A stretch of 64,000 nt of DNA, taken from positions 70,043,753 to 70,107,752 of the forward strand of contig OZ026525.1 in the NCBI GenBank assembly GCA_964019695.1, read 5' to 3'. Within the stretch, counting starts at the first letter, position 1. Every line of letters starts with the position of its first letter. This DNA is from Loripinus fragilis. Lineage: Eukaryota; Mollusca; Bivalvia; Lucinida; Lucinidae. This document shows positions 21,706 through 33,965 of this stretch, one piece after another. The position numbers and the translations under genes are program-made. The notes beneath the pieces were generated by a model, which saw only the letters and a list, made by a program, of their open reading frames with translations, was not told where the DNA came from and did not search any database.

Positions 21706-23368
21706 GGCCGGGTCCGATGATTAACCAAAATCACTATGAAATCACCAGAAATAATTAGGAAATCACCATTGTATTGTTAATTATATGCCATAATATTTTA
21801 AGAATTAGTATAATAAGCATATTTCTACCTTTAAAAAAAAGAAAATTGATAAAAAAATTTAAATGAAAATCTAATATAATGGATGGACAATGACCATGGA
21901 CTTTGCGATGGACCAATGTTTACAATCGGACGCTCGTCAAAGTCACAGCCTTGGTGCTGATTGGATTGTCAAATAAATAATAACGAGACAGGAAAGAAAC
22001 GCCTACATTGCAGTGTTCTATATGTCAAATAGCACGTATACAAAAGCTGCATCATTCTATTCCTGGAAATTGTGACCTTCAGACAGACATTTCGAACTAT
22101 CTCTTGTACGCAAATAGATTTAACTTTGCCTGCTGGAGCTAATTACCTTTGCATACAATTTTAACAGATCAGTTTGTCCAGAAAGTGACACTAAAAGATT
22201 GCGGGCTTGCAAAAGTTTGAACCCAGATCACACATGATCAAACGGTCTGACTGGTGATGTTCCTAAAATAGTCTTGATATTAAATTGTACATGATAAAGA
22301 TGACAAAAATATGAAAACTTATCCAGCATGCAAAGAGTTATAATAAGCTCATTTCAAATCATGTCGGTGTCAAAAAATCTTTTTATCTGGAGTTTTTCAA
22401 AGGCTTTGAAATGAATGCCGCTTTGATCTTTACCCTTAGAAGATCTTAAAACGTCGATCATAACAAATTGCACTGTACACTCTTGAATTTCAGGGAGAAA
22501 ATAGACCTTGATATTTCATATGAATCATCTACCAGCAGACAATTCACATGAAAAACATGAAATATCGTTCCTAATTTGGTTTCTAAGACAGCAACAAACT
22601 TTAAAAGTGTTGTTTGAATATGGTCAGTTTTATTATCCCGTAAGAAATGTGTGATTCTTTCTACAAAGACCCAGGAGAGAATTTATTGGATACATGATAC
22701 TTTTATATGCTGCGGAATAAGGTATACTAGAGGCAGTTAAAACTGTGCACCAAGCTACACAACTTGGAGCCTGATATTTGTGATCTATGACACGACAAAA
22801 GTATCTATTTTCGGAGCACTGACATGTTACGTATACAGTCACCTTTCCCTTTACACAGGTAGGTGTTGCTTTCCTAATATATGAATTCAATCAGGATCGA
22901 CCATGTGACTTTGTGATGAGCTGCTGACAATCGTTGTGCTCGCGCTCGTGAATTGGTTTGTCCATGGTCGTGTGCCAACGGCAGTAAGTTCATTTCAAAT
23001 CCAGTGCATAGCGAAATCACCAGATAAAAGTAGGAAGTCATCATTTTATTGTTAATATATAATGTCATAATATGATTGTGTGCTTGTCACAAATGGGTCT
23101 TTTGGAGAATAAATAATCTTGCAGTCATTTTATAGAGATCCTAGGGTGATTTCAGTGATTTTGCTGTGAGCTTTAAGTGAAACTGAAATCATTACACTTT
23201 TAGCAATTTATTTAAAAACTCAACTGGAAATAGGCTTAGTCTACTAACTCTTATCAAATTATGGCATATAATTAACAATACAATGGTGATTTCCTATTAA
23301 TTGCTGGTGATGTTGGTGATTTCAATGGTGATTTCTGGATTATTTCGGTTAATCGTCGCACCACAATG
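21706..23368. mobile_element. ~1.65 kb element with ~100-bp inverted ends
   Basis: The left end (GATGATTAACCAAAATCAC...AAATCACCATTGTATTGTTA) and right end (inverse at 23265-23365) match over ~100 bp. A further copy of the end sequence in direct orientation lies at 22985-23080, suggesting nesting. No coding sequence was recognised. Confidence 0.6.
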
Positions 23369-23393
23369 GCATTACTGAGTAATGGCGGATCTA

Positions 23394-23700
23394 GTGGACG
23401 GAGAATTCTTGCCACCGTGATTTTTGGAAAATAATGATGGATGCTCTAACCAATATTATCCCAAAGTCTATCATTGAAGTATTGAACAGACTGGAGAATG
23501 ATGAGGATAACCGATACTCATGCAAACTCACGCGGAATCAGGATTCATTGTCGTTAACCGTCAGCTGCAAACTTCCCGCCAAAACTCCAAACAAAGCCAA
23601 GGACGACAGCGCGGTCACGGAACGTGCTACTGTGAAACCAGTGAGACATCGTCGGAAGAAGAGAAACTCCGATATTTTCATACATACATATGGCTTGGAC
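23394..23700 (+). pseudogene. Gag-like or 5' exon-like ORF, truncated
   Basis: A short ATG ORF (MADLVDGEFLPP, stop) at 23383 is followed by ATG at 23434 that opens NIIPKSIIEVLNRLENDEDN, then CKLTRNQDSLSLTVSCK and a basic end (RHRRKKRNSD). It runs into a poly-T/poly-G tract at 23701-23745. The order resembles short Lys/Arg-rich ORFs found at the 5' end of molluscan retroelements, from memory only. It could instead be a first exon with donor GTGAGA at 23641. No downstream partner exon was found. Confidence 0.35.
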
Positions 23701-23927
23701 CATTTTTTTTTTTTGTTTAATTTTTTTTTTGGGGGGGGGGGGGGTATTTTTATACATTTTAGACTTTCTCTTAAGGCCAGATACAGAATGGGAATCTTTT
23801 TTTGCGGTCACAAAATTTCAAATATTTATTTGGGAATGCTTGATATGCGTGATATTTTTAATGGGTAAGCAGTAGATGCTGGGGCCAAGCCTACGTATGC
23901 AGAAGAATTGAGAGTACTCCATCCCCT

Positions 23928-23958
<31 letters not shown>

Positions 23959-24100
23959 GGGCCGAAACGACCCATGGCCGAAACGACTCACGGCCGAAAC
24001 GACCCACCAAAATAGGCCGAATCGACTCACCCCAAAATTTGGCCGAAACGACCCAGGCCGAAACGACCCGGCCGAAATGACCCAGGGCCGAAACGACCCG
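23959..24100 (+). repeat. Eight ~15-25 bp units of GGCCGAAACGACCC
   Basis: Eight units, mostly GGCCGAAACGACCCA with small spacers, follow a poly-C/CA tract (23932-23957). A related theme (GGTCAAAACGTCCC) appears at 24554-24620. Their relation to the foldback arrays at 24975 is unknown. Confidence 0.85.
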
Positions 24101-24619
24101 GATTCTACTCGGAGACGAGGTGTCCCAACATTGGGAGAATTTATATCTACAATAACAACAACAATGGCCCGGGTGGGGGCATCTGTGTCACATTAAAATA
24201 TTTCTAGTTTCCCTCTGCTGCACCCTTTTAGATGAAGAGTGCTATATATGTCTCAAAAAAGACTGTAAAATATATCCATTTACCATTCCCCACCCACCAA
24301 TGTGCCAAATGTAAAATGATATGCAAGCAAACCACAACGATTTATGGTGTAGTGGAGGAATGTACCTTGATTTTATATAGACAAATGTTTTTGCTCCCTC
24401 AAAATTCTAAACACTGGTGAATTGGTCATAATTCCGTGCTTATTTTGATGGGCTTTTAAAAGTAAACAAGCTGAAGCAAGACTCCCGGGTCGAAAATTTT
24501 GTCACGTGATCAAACAAACCAAAAAACGTCAATTACGACATAAAAAGGATTACGGTCAAAACGTTCCCAAGCCAAAACGTCCCAAAAAAATTGGTCAAAC
24601 GTCCCCATGGTCTAAAATG

Positions 24620-24715
24620 TTTGCCCAGGAAAAAGTGTGATTAGGTGAACTGACCGTCCCGACATGACCATAGCTGTTGACTAGGGCGTTAAGAATCAAA
24701 CCAAACAAACAAAAT
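24620..24715 (+). mobile_element. SINE family A, 3' fragment
   Basis: AAAAAGTGTGATTAGGTGAA through TGACCATAGCTGTTGACTAG and a CAAACAAAC tail; the tRNA-like head is missing. Confidence 0.65.
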
Positions 24716-24974
24716 TTCAACCCCTCAGTTGTAAAATAGCCAATGTACATGTGAGTATCGAGTATGTCTGGTATGAATGATTTATTTATCATGTTTTTTT
24801 TTTCAAAACTGAATTATTCCTTTGACAGGCTGGTTGAATTATAATGTTTATCAATTGTCCATGACGTTTCTAAAAGTTCAGACTCAAACTATTTTGGCAA
24901 CCATCAAAGAAATGAAGCAATTGGCACACATTTAAGATCGAAAAGTTCATTTGTCCTTAAGAGCCGGAAAAAAC

Positions 24975-25172
24975 ACCACAGGACATAATATCCCTTGCCA
25001 TTTTTTGCCACCCGGACAAAACATCCTACAAGAATTTGCCACCCTGGACAAAACATCCCATGCTGATTATGGCGCCCCAGACAATAAGCATTCCATGCCA
25101 TTTTTGTCACCCCAGACAAAACATCCCATGCCATTTCTGTTACCCCTGACAAAATATCCCATTTTCTGGAAA
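24975..25172 (+). repeat. Array of ~33-bp units GACAAAACATCCCATGCC, left side
   Basis: About six units of the pattern GACAAAACATCCCATGCCAT plus TTTTGTCACCC run head to tail. The same array occurs inverted at 25905-26135, making a foldback structure about 1.2 kb long. Confidence 0.85.
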
Positions 25173-25904
25173 TATCATTTGGTAAAAACAGCTTGGACAA
25201 ATAACTCTACTTTCTGGGTAAGTCTTGACAGGGTTCATGTTACTATAATATCTTTATGAAATACATATCAATTAATGATGATATATAGTATATTATCTTT
25301 GAAATTTTTATTTGCCAGAGGAAATCACCACAATAAAAGGATAGATTCTGATGAGACAACTCATTTCAGGGGACACAGCTGGACCTAAACTATTTGTACC
25401 TACTGGTCAATTTTCCTACCAAATACTTGGAATCTGAATACAAGATTCAATGCAACTATTATTGATCCTGATGTGATAACCAATTTTGAGGAATCACAGC
25501 AAGACCTAATATATTAATTGCACATACGGTTAACCATGATCAGGCTGCTCCTTTAGGGTAAGTCTAATCTGGGACCTTCATCTACCTTTACATGCACTAG
25601 CAGTGAATGCCCTAGTGAGACTGTCCAAATGATATGAACTATATCTTAAATTGATTAAAAAGGCAGTTTCACAATGTAAATTAAATTTTATAAAGAATAA
25701 TTATATCATCTGTTTATGTTGTGACAAACAATTATATTTGAGTGTTAAGAAGCCAATTACATCAAAAAGAAAACATTTTACAGTTTTGGTCAAATAAACT
25801 GTTACAATTGGGAAGCATATGTCTAATTAGTCCAAATGGCCTTTGATCTCTGGTCATTTCAATGAGTTTGGTCACATTAAGAATTATGATAATAGTAACA
25901 ATTA

Positions 25905-26140
25905 ACAAAATGGGATGTTTTATGCACTTCCATATGCTTTAAACAGACAGTGGGATGTTTTGTCTGGGTGGTAGAAATGGCATGAGATGTTTTATCTGGG
26001 GCGGTAAAAATGGCATGAGATGTTTTGTCCAGGGTGACAAAAACAGCATAGGATGTTTTGTCCAAATCTTTGTGGGATGTTTTGTCCAGGGTGTCAAAAA
26101 ATGACATGGGATGTTTTGTCGCGGGATTTTTTGTCCTACA
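25905..26140 (-). repeat. Array of ~33-bp units GACAAAACATCCCATGCC, right side (inverted)
   Basis: Six to seven units in reverse orientation (GGGATGTTTTGTC). GTCCT-containing outer ends (TTTGTCCTT at 24951; inverse AAAGGACAAA near 26150) suggest the termini of one element, 24950-26155. Confidence 0.85.
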
Positions 26141-26159
26141 TTCTTTGTCCTTTTATGTT

Positions 26160-27520
26160 TAACAGTTAACAGCAATGCCACATGAAAAAGGAGTTCATAT
26201 TGTCAGTAACTTAAACTAACTTTATGAATGGTTAATTCTGTTCTGCTTGTGACTTGCTTATACATCATAAATTTACTTTATGAGTGTTCTACAACTTTAT
26301 TAATGCTAAAATCTTTCTTTTTGTCACCAACTAGATAATAAATTTATTAATTCAATCTGGCATAATCTCCCTCGATTAGCTTGATTAGCTAAGGACCACC
26401 AAAATACATTTCTACTTTGAACATGCCTATCAAATCTGACAACCAAAGTACTTCAAACTCCACTGTTTTGTTTGACGGTGGGTTATTTTCAACTCTATGC
26501 TCTAAATAATTGTATTTGATGATCTAACTTTATTGTCTTATCATTTTTGAAAGTGTTGATGTACAATGGTAAGAGGTGCAACCGTTGCGTTTCAGTACAA
26601 AATTACTCAGGCAGAAAAAGTACAGACAGTCTGATCAGGGACTGTTCAGCAAATAATCTATCTATATCTAGGATGGGTCGACTTGTTTAGAAAATGAACT
26701 TGAATATTCCATTCTAGAAATTAATCACTCAAACACTGAAATGTGAAATGAGCGGTTTAGTGTATTAAAGGAATAGCATATAAATCTAAATCTTGATCTG
26801 GACTATACACTATGTATATAAATGTCCTATCTAGCAGACGCCATTTTTCCCAGGGGAAATGCTTTTGAGAATTTAATATAATAAATTTTGAATAGGTGAT
26901 TAACTCATCGAAACAGGTGTTTAAAAGTTTGATAATTGTATTTTTTATAAAGACATGTAAAAACCTTGGCAGTTTTGTAATGATTACAGTGAACCCTCCA
27001 TTAAGAAACTTCAATTAGCAACCAGCCCAGAAATATTGGCTCGAGGAAGTGGTGAAAGTATTAATGTTACTGACTTACGTTAATTTTTTTTAATGTGTCA
27101 TTTATATTGGTCTAAATTTAATGGATATGAACATGGCCAAAATCATAATAAATCACTTACACCAGAGACAGATTAATTTGGTAGGCATCTCATCTGAATC
27201 TACACTGTATATCAAAGTACCATTTACATGTTACCAGTCAATGAAGACATCTCATCCTTTCCTGGAAGATCACCACGTGATGTGACCTTATGCACATGCT
27301 GCTCCATATCTGTACATACAAACCAATTATGTTATTGCGAGTCAAATCTAAAGTACCCTCATGGCACAACTCTACTGCACACTACATTTGTACATAGATA
27401 CTCGATCAATTTTCACTTATAATTAAATTATGTATTAAAATTAACTGCCATTTTTTCAGTCATGAAAAAAACTCTCTAATTGTCAAAGAGCATTATCTTA
27501 AAAAAGGCAACATATATTTT
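26160..27520. other. AT-rich intergenic DNA, nothing recognised
   Basis: Short ORFs lack recognisable motifs. No inverted termini were found by eye. Confidence 0.45.
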
Positions 27521-27524
27521 ATAC

Positions 27525-27690
27525 CAAACATAAAGTGATGCCCTAAAGAATTCCTTTTTCCCCCCAAACTATTCCACACTTGAATAGTCTGTCTCCTTCC
27601 GTGGCCAATCACCAGACCACAGAGGATTTTAGGCCACTCCTCATTTAGTCAAAAACACAGCTAACCGTTTTTGTGTTTTTAAAGCTATTA
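27525..27690 (+). pseudogene. LINE C-terminal tail fragment (PQTIPHLNSLSPSV)
   Basis: The frame reads PFSPQTIPHLNSLSPSVANH, then QTTEDFRPLLI and a stop at 27646-27648. The FPRTIxxWNxLP-type motif followed by FxxLL is typical of CR1/L2-like reverse-transcriptase tails. The nucleotide sequence matches the minus-strand fragment at 20420-20600. Confidence 0.65.
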
Positions 27691-27699
27691 TACACACAC

Positions 27700-28940
27700 A
27701 GCTTTATTGTGAGACTACATATGTTGCTATTAATAGTTCTCACTTGTTTACAAATGTTGAATATTTTAATTTTATGCTGTGGTTATATTTCCAACATGTA
27801 TGCATATCACATTTCTACTGCTGTCACAAGCAGATATAATAGTTATACGTTGACATCAAACTTTGGAAATATTAGCTGAATTAAATGCATTAAACCTAGT
27901 ACATTTATCTTACGGTTGCAAAACAATATATGAGATATGACACAAGATTTCCAACAATGTGCCAAAAAACGTCATCGAGAAAAACGTGATAAACGTTGAC
28001 GTCATTCTACAGTGGGCTTGCTCGAACCATTTATTAACTGACGAAATTTGTTGTGCATAATGCACGTCGTTAGCAGAGGAAAGACACATCTGCAAAAGTC
28101 CGCAGGGCGCAAAAGCTTGAAGATTTATTTGCACAGAAATATGGATTAGAAGATTTATTATCATTATTTAAATCGCTGTTGCACAACATATGATTTTTTA
28201 ACAAAATCATCTTATCCGAAAATTCTCCATCTCATCTGAGTATTGCCAGTTTAGTTAGACTAGATTTATGAACTCAAACTACTAAACCAATTCCATTTTA
28301 TCCGCGAAAATGTTTGTCCATTTTACAGTACAGCTCGTGAGCGGCTGTGGTGTTTGTTGGGTTGATACATTACAATTGCTCTTAATTGTGGAATTTGACA
28401 TGCGACGCTCATTTATGTGTACGTGTTATATTTTGAAAAAAGATCAACATTTAGATTGCAAGTTTGATGCACAGACTGTTCCGTGTGCGTTAGCTAACAA
28501 TATTAATTCAACTGCGCGACAACTTTGTGATACATGTACACCCCAAAGATAAAGACACCAGATTTTGTCATGAAGAGTACCTAATTAACCCTATGACAAA
28601 CGAAGGTCAGACTCACGTGGGTCTATCAGTTTCTTTTCATGTGCACCATAATTTTAGCGCACATGAGATTTTTTTACTTATCATATCAGCGAGCAGCGAA
28701 GGGTCAGACAAGTCTGCACAAAAGCCCAGTGTTTGCCAGAGCATTTTCTGCTCGTGTCCATACACAAAGTAGGAACGTAGATGAAGGGGTAGGCCAAAAA
28801 TAAATTTCTAGCCCACTAGATAGTTTGGTATGCAGCTTTTATATGATCATACTTACATGCGCCAAGTACCAAAATCTAATGAGCTGTATTATCTATTAAA
28901 CACTCACGTTCTGTAGCATACCATCTGGGCTATGGTTACA
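27700..28940. other. Intergenic DNA, nothing firmly recognised
   Basis: ORFs of 68-84 codons overlap on both strands without splice or domain support. A promoter for either flanking gene could lie here but no core motif stands out. Confidence 0.4.
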
Positions 28941-28944
28941 TTAA

Positions 28945-29452
28945 ATAATCTGGAAAAACGATCCTTCAGAAATAGAGAGAACCTGCAATATAAGAAAACA
29001 GCAGACTCGGTTGTATTGAGCTTGTTCATGAGAACTAATGGAAAGTGCAACAATTCTCACGCCCCCTAGCACCAGCTTAAGCGGTATTCTGCTTTCTGCC
29101 AGAAACCAATATTCCTGAAGGTCCAGAATATGAAAAAATATCAAAACTAGATTGATGTATGGTGAGAAGTTTTACCAACTCCACGGGGCACAACGACAGC
29201 TGTTGTGACCTCTAACTAATCTGGAAAAAAACGGATCCTTCAGAAATAGAGAGAACCTATAATATATGAAAACAGCAGACTCGGTTGTATTGAGCCTGTT
29301 CATGAGAACTAATGGAAAGTGCAACAATTCTCACGTCCCTTAGCACTGGCTTAGGCGGTGTTCTGCTTTCCGTCCGTACCCAGTATTCCTGAAGGACCAG
29401 AATATGAAAAAATATCAACATTATATCAATGTACGGTGAGAAGTTTTACCGA
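28945..29452 (+). repeat. ~270-bp tandem duplication
   Basis: 28945-29175 and 29216-29452 match for ~230 bp (ACAGCAGACTCGGTTGTATT; GAACTAATGGAAAGTGCAAC), with about a dozen differences. The open frames over it have no recognisable product. Confidence 0.82.
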
Positions 29453-30025
29453 CAGTCGGCAGACTAGATTTTTTCATATTGTTCGACCAATAAATATGGT
29501 TTTAGTCGGCTGACTGGAGCAGTTACATTAAAAAAAACTTGCATATTAACTTTATCAACCACAAAGTTTTTCAATAGGCTAGGCCGACCATCTGATCGTT
29601 GGCAGATTGTACTTACCTGTCGAGCAGCATACAATAAGTTGGGCGATTATTGGCTGACTGTCGGATTATGTGGCATTTGGCTTCAGTACCCATGCACATC
29701 AAAGATTTGACAGTCTGTACTAAGTCGTTTTCTGCCAAAAGAAGAAAACATTCAGAGAAAGCAGAAAGTTCAAAATAAGCTATACATGAACGTTATAAAA
29801 TATGTGGCATTGCTTATAAGGTTCAATAATCGGGCGATCAACGGCCAACAATCGGTACAGTCAGCGGACTGTCTTCCGACAATCTGCCCATAAAAAGATC
29901 ATCCCCCTACTGTCGCCCGATGATCGCCCGACAGTCGGCCAGGTTTGAGTTTCTTATTTTTCCTAAGAAGTCAGGCAATTGTCGGCCGGTAGTCGGCCGA
30001 CGATTGCGCAGCGCCCAAACGATCA

Positions 30026-30073
<48 letters not shown>

Positions 30074-30166
30074 AGCCAGTCAAAAAAACTTACTAGTTAT
30101 AATATTTTTAGTCACCCAACTAAAAGAAGAGCTAAAATCAGGCAAATAGTCGACCGACTGTCGCTG
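29447..30166. mobile_element. ~720-bp element built of CGACAGTCGG motifs
   Basis: The ends CGACAGTCGGCAGACTA (29449) and the inverse of GTCGACCGACTGTCG (30150) match. Between them GTCGGCCGAC-like motifs recur many times, most densely at 29580-29680 and 29830-30005. A CA microsatellite lies at 30024-30069. No ORF of note. Confidence 0.65.
30024..30069. repeat. CA microsatellite
   Basis: About 20 CA units inside the CGACAGTCGG element. Confidence 0.95.
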
Positions 30167-30671
30167 GGGTTAATTTAACCACGGTTTTAACAAAGAAAAA
30201 AAATCAGCATTTAATCTGCTACAAACTCTAACCAAATCTTAACTTAAGAAATTAATGTTTTATTTGTTGGTTAGGCCTAAACTAGAATATGAGCACCCAT
30301 TTGAAATTCTTCCTCTAACAACTCAGATTAACCATATTGATATTTAAGTTCAGATGACTGCAGCCCACTGAACCGTGCTGCAGGAGATGGCAAAACACAA
30401 GTTGTGTTGGCGACTTACTCAATTAGCTTGAGTGGCCATCTCTTGAGGCCTGTTGAGATCGGTCCTCATCCCTCCTTTTCCACAAGATTCAAAATGCTCT
30501 TGGAGTTTCAGCAACCTGCTGAAGAAATAAAATTTTGCAATGCTCATGAGCAGATACAACATACGTTTTGTAAACAGGCAGATCAGATCAAACTGTGCAA
30601 CAGTATTAATTGTTTTCATGCTGGGATATTTTACATGTTTTTGTCATCTGTTGAAAGATACAATAACTGGT

Positions 30672-30935
30672 ACTGATAGCCTAGTGGTTAAGGCTTCCGC
30701 TTTGGTATGGGGATGTCGAAGGTTCGATTCCCAGTGTCGGTGGCAGCGGGATTTGTTCTGGTATGGCCTGTTATTGAGCTGCCAGCTAGTTAAATTAATG
30801 GTTACCAATTCCTAGCCTGCCTGGTGCCTGACAAAAGGATGAGATTTGGAAAGGAAATGTGACAAGTCGAGGTGCCTCATAAGTCAGGAATGGCTGGTCC
30901 TTTCAATAGGGGGTGTCACTATAATAAACAAGCAC
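30672..30935 (+). mobile_element. tRNA-derived SINE family C
   Basis: GATAGCCTAGTGGTTAAGGC (A box) and AGGTTCGATTCCCAG (B box) form a tRNA-like head. The body holds GAGCTGCCAGCTAGTTAA. A single copy in this window; unlike families A and B. Confidence 0.65.
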
Positions 30936-31072
30936 TTTGCTTTTTTACTTTTTTACAATCAGGAATACAACAACCTCAGACCACCACGCAGAGCATCAAA
31001 CATTTTATAGTCAAATTGTCATTTCTGATCTGGATCTGAACTGTTTGCAAAGATTATTAGCAGGTGATAAAC

Positions 31073-31073
<1 letters not shown>

Positions 31074-31144
<71 letters not shown>

Positions 31145-31178
31145 GGGGAAGAGATAGAGAGAGAGAGAGAGAGAAAGA
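31074..31178. repeat. GA microsatellite
   Basis: About 33 perfect GA units to 31140, then interrupted GA to 31178. ORFs across it are artefacts. Confidence 0.97.
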
Positions 31179-31447
31179 ATTTCCCCAACTTTTATTCAAG
31201 TACCAACTGACATTGCGTGCATCTGATACGTTTTTATTCATTTTTCGCCAGGTAAACATCTGTTTGGGGAAGTTATTTCATTGTTCTAGTTTTATAAAAA
31301 ATAAAAAAAAAAAAAAAAGCATACTCCTCCAATTTGAAAAAAAACATAAGGAGTTTAGGAATTGTCGCGCTGTTTCTTCATACTAGTTTAGAACTTAACA
31401 TTCTGTTTTACTGGACGTTTAAATGTAATCGGCAATCAGCAAACATA

Positions 31448-31603
31448 CTGCAATCATCTTGATGGGGAAGAGAGAGCTGATTGCTTTGCTTAATTTGTCT
31501 TCCTGGTGTCTCGTGATGGTTGAGCGGCTCTTACTCGCGGTGCCACGGGGTTGTCTGCAGTTTGTGATTGTGGTATTTCCTGATCATACTCACTTACTAT
31601 TTT
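31448..31603 (-). repeat. EYDQEIPQ-type segment, second copy
   Basis: On the minus strand it reads EYDQEIPQSQTADNPVAPRV, then RAAQPSRDTRKTN and a stop, about 90 percent like the 51535 copy. It may be a small mobile unit or part of a larger element; the parent is not visible here. Confidence 0.75.
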
Positions 31604-31714
31604 TTATGCTCTCGTTTATACCAGCGATCACAAAATTGTTGTAAGGCTCCTGTAATTTCCCCACGACATGATTTGAAGTCTATTGGCAAAGGAAACCTAT
31701 ATTTAGTTTAAGAA

Positions 31715-32574
31715 TGACACTATATCTACCAGAAAGGACAGCAACTGTGGCAGTATACTTGCTTCTCAGTGCATTACCTGTTGAGGCAGATTTACACAAG
31801 AAACGGCTCTCACTTTTGCACTCCATTCTGGACTCAGATAATAACAGATTATTACAGAAGTACTAAATCGCCAAATCTCAGTGAATTTTGATAATAAAGA
31901 CAGTTTCTTCTACCGTGTACTGAAAGTTTTGGAGCTTTACAATCTACCAGACATTATTAGTTTAAATCAAGAATTACCTACAAAAACAGCGTGGAAGAGC
32001 CTAGTAAATGGAACTATTACGACGTACTGGAGAGAATCATTTCTACAAGACGCTTTATGTAAATCAACACTTAATTTCCTTGCTTATGATAACATTTCCC
32101 TGGGAGAAGTACATCCAGTATGGGTCTCTACTGAAAATTCTGTCACTGACGTTAGGAAGGCGATAGTAAAAGCAAGATTCCTGACGGCAGCCTGCCTGTT
32201 ACAGACAAAAATATACAGATTTAGCCAGTATCGTGAAGATCCAACATGTAAATTATGTAAACAACAAGAAGAGGATAAATTCCATATGTTGCTGTACTGT
32301 GCGCTGTTGACCGACACAAGATTGAATTCATTTAAAGTTTTAAGAGACTTTGTTAAATACCATATTGAACATGAGACATGGAAAATTCGTACTCCGCAAA
32401 ATAAGATCTCGCCCAGTTGATAATTGACAGCAAAAAGTTTTCCCATCTGTTTGACAACAGTGACATTAATCTTGAAATTGAGAAGCATTCCAGAAACCTG
32501 TGTTATAAACTATATTATAAGAGATTATCTCTCCTTCGTAATCTAGAAGATTGCTTCCTGGGAGGTACCGCTTA
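31715..32574 (+). pseudogene. 3' end of a LINE reverse-transcriptase ORF with C2HC knuckle
   Basis: The conceptual protein runs from LPERTATVAVYLLLSALPVE through NFDNKDSFFYRVLKVLELY, GEVHPVWVSTE and DVRKAIVKARFLT to the zinc-binding CKLCKQQEEDKFHMLLYC (C-x2-C...H-x4-C). It ends at a TAA at 32572-32574. There is a stop/frameshift near 31865 and a one-base shift near 32405. This is the usual C-terminus of a non-LTR retrotransposon polyprotein in molluscs; upstream RT and endonuclease parts are missing. An acag/gata microsatellite follows at the 3' side. Confidence 0.82.
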
Positions 32575-32624
32575 ATCAGGGGAAAATATTTCTAATTAAA
32601 ATAACATCCCTATTCGGTGTATGA

Positions 32625-32993
<369 letters not shown>

Positions 32994-33484
32994 CCTCGAT
33001 TCCGCGAAAAACTGTATACTTTCTGTAGTTAGAGAGACCCATTCGGTGTATGAGTAAAATTTCTCCATCTTGCAAAACATCCGCCCCGACAATCAAGGTG
33101 GACTTTTATTTTTGGCGATATTTGAAATGTTTGGATGTTTTCTTAGACATTGTACTGAATTTAAATATGCTTATAATAGTGCATATATGTACCGCGTTTA
33201 TTATGAGTTCTGAGTTTTTATTTGACCCTATATATTTCTGTGTTGGTTTCGCCCCCCATTCAGTTCGAACTCGGACGCAGTTAGTCCTAGTTTTCTCTGA
33301 CGTTTTAGTGGCTTTTCTTTATTTTGATATTTGCCACTACCGTCTGAGCAACTTAGCTATCGAAAATCCAGAATTCTCCCAGCCAGTCGTGGCTGGGCAC
33401 TTTCTCTGGGTCGGGTCTGAAAGCCCCTGCCGAGCCGAGCTGCCAACCCACAAAGTTTATTTTTCAATATCATCATCTGTGGAG

Positions 33485-33945
33485 ATTTTTCAAAAATAGA
33501 TATTATCTAAAATCATCATATAGACTAAAAGCAATAAGTGGAACATTAATAATAATAGTTAACAGTTATAATTTGATTCTAATTGCCATTTCATTAAGGA
33601 TAATCAAAATGTCTATAAATAGACCCAGATGTGGCCTTTAGGAAAATGACGATTTTCGTGAAATTAACGCATTTTTAAGTAAGATTCCTTTAAACTTTTT
33701 CTTCAATTATCTTTTATTTTCAGAATGTTTGCCAAACTCGCTTGTGGACCTCTCAAATTTCCAATAAAAATCAACTGAAACCTTGATTCACTCGGCTGTG
33801 ATTTTCAGACCCCCTGCGAGCAATAAAATGGCAATAAAATCAAAATTATTGTTATTTACTATTATTATTATTGTTCCACTTATCGATTTTAGTCTATGTG
33901 ATGATATTAAATAAAAATTATTTATGAAAAATCTTCACCGAGGAT
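33485..33945. repeat. Large palindromic MITE
   Basis: 33490-33600 and the inverse of 33825-33935 match closely (ATCATCATATAGACTAAAA, AAGTGGAACATTAATAATAA). The pair forms a ~110-bp stem with a ~220-bp loop. Confidence 0.7.
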
Positions 33946-33965
33946 GAATTTGAAAAATAAAGTAT

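Noticed and set aside
30672..30745. Functional tRNA gene
   Set aside because: It has tRNA-like boxes but no convincing cloverleaf and a SINE-like body follows.
30937..31386. ORF with Arg-Glu repeats
   Set aside because: It is created by the GA microsatellite.
33050..33499. 149-codon plus-strand ORF
   Set aside because: No domain or splice support; it overlaps repeat sequence shared in inverted form at 34803.
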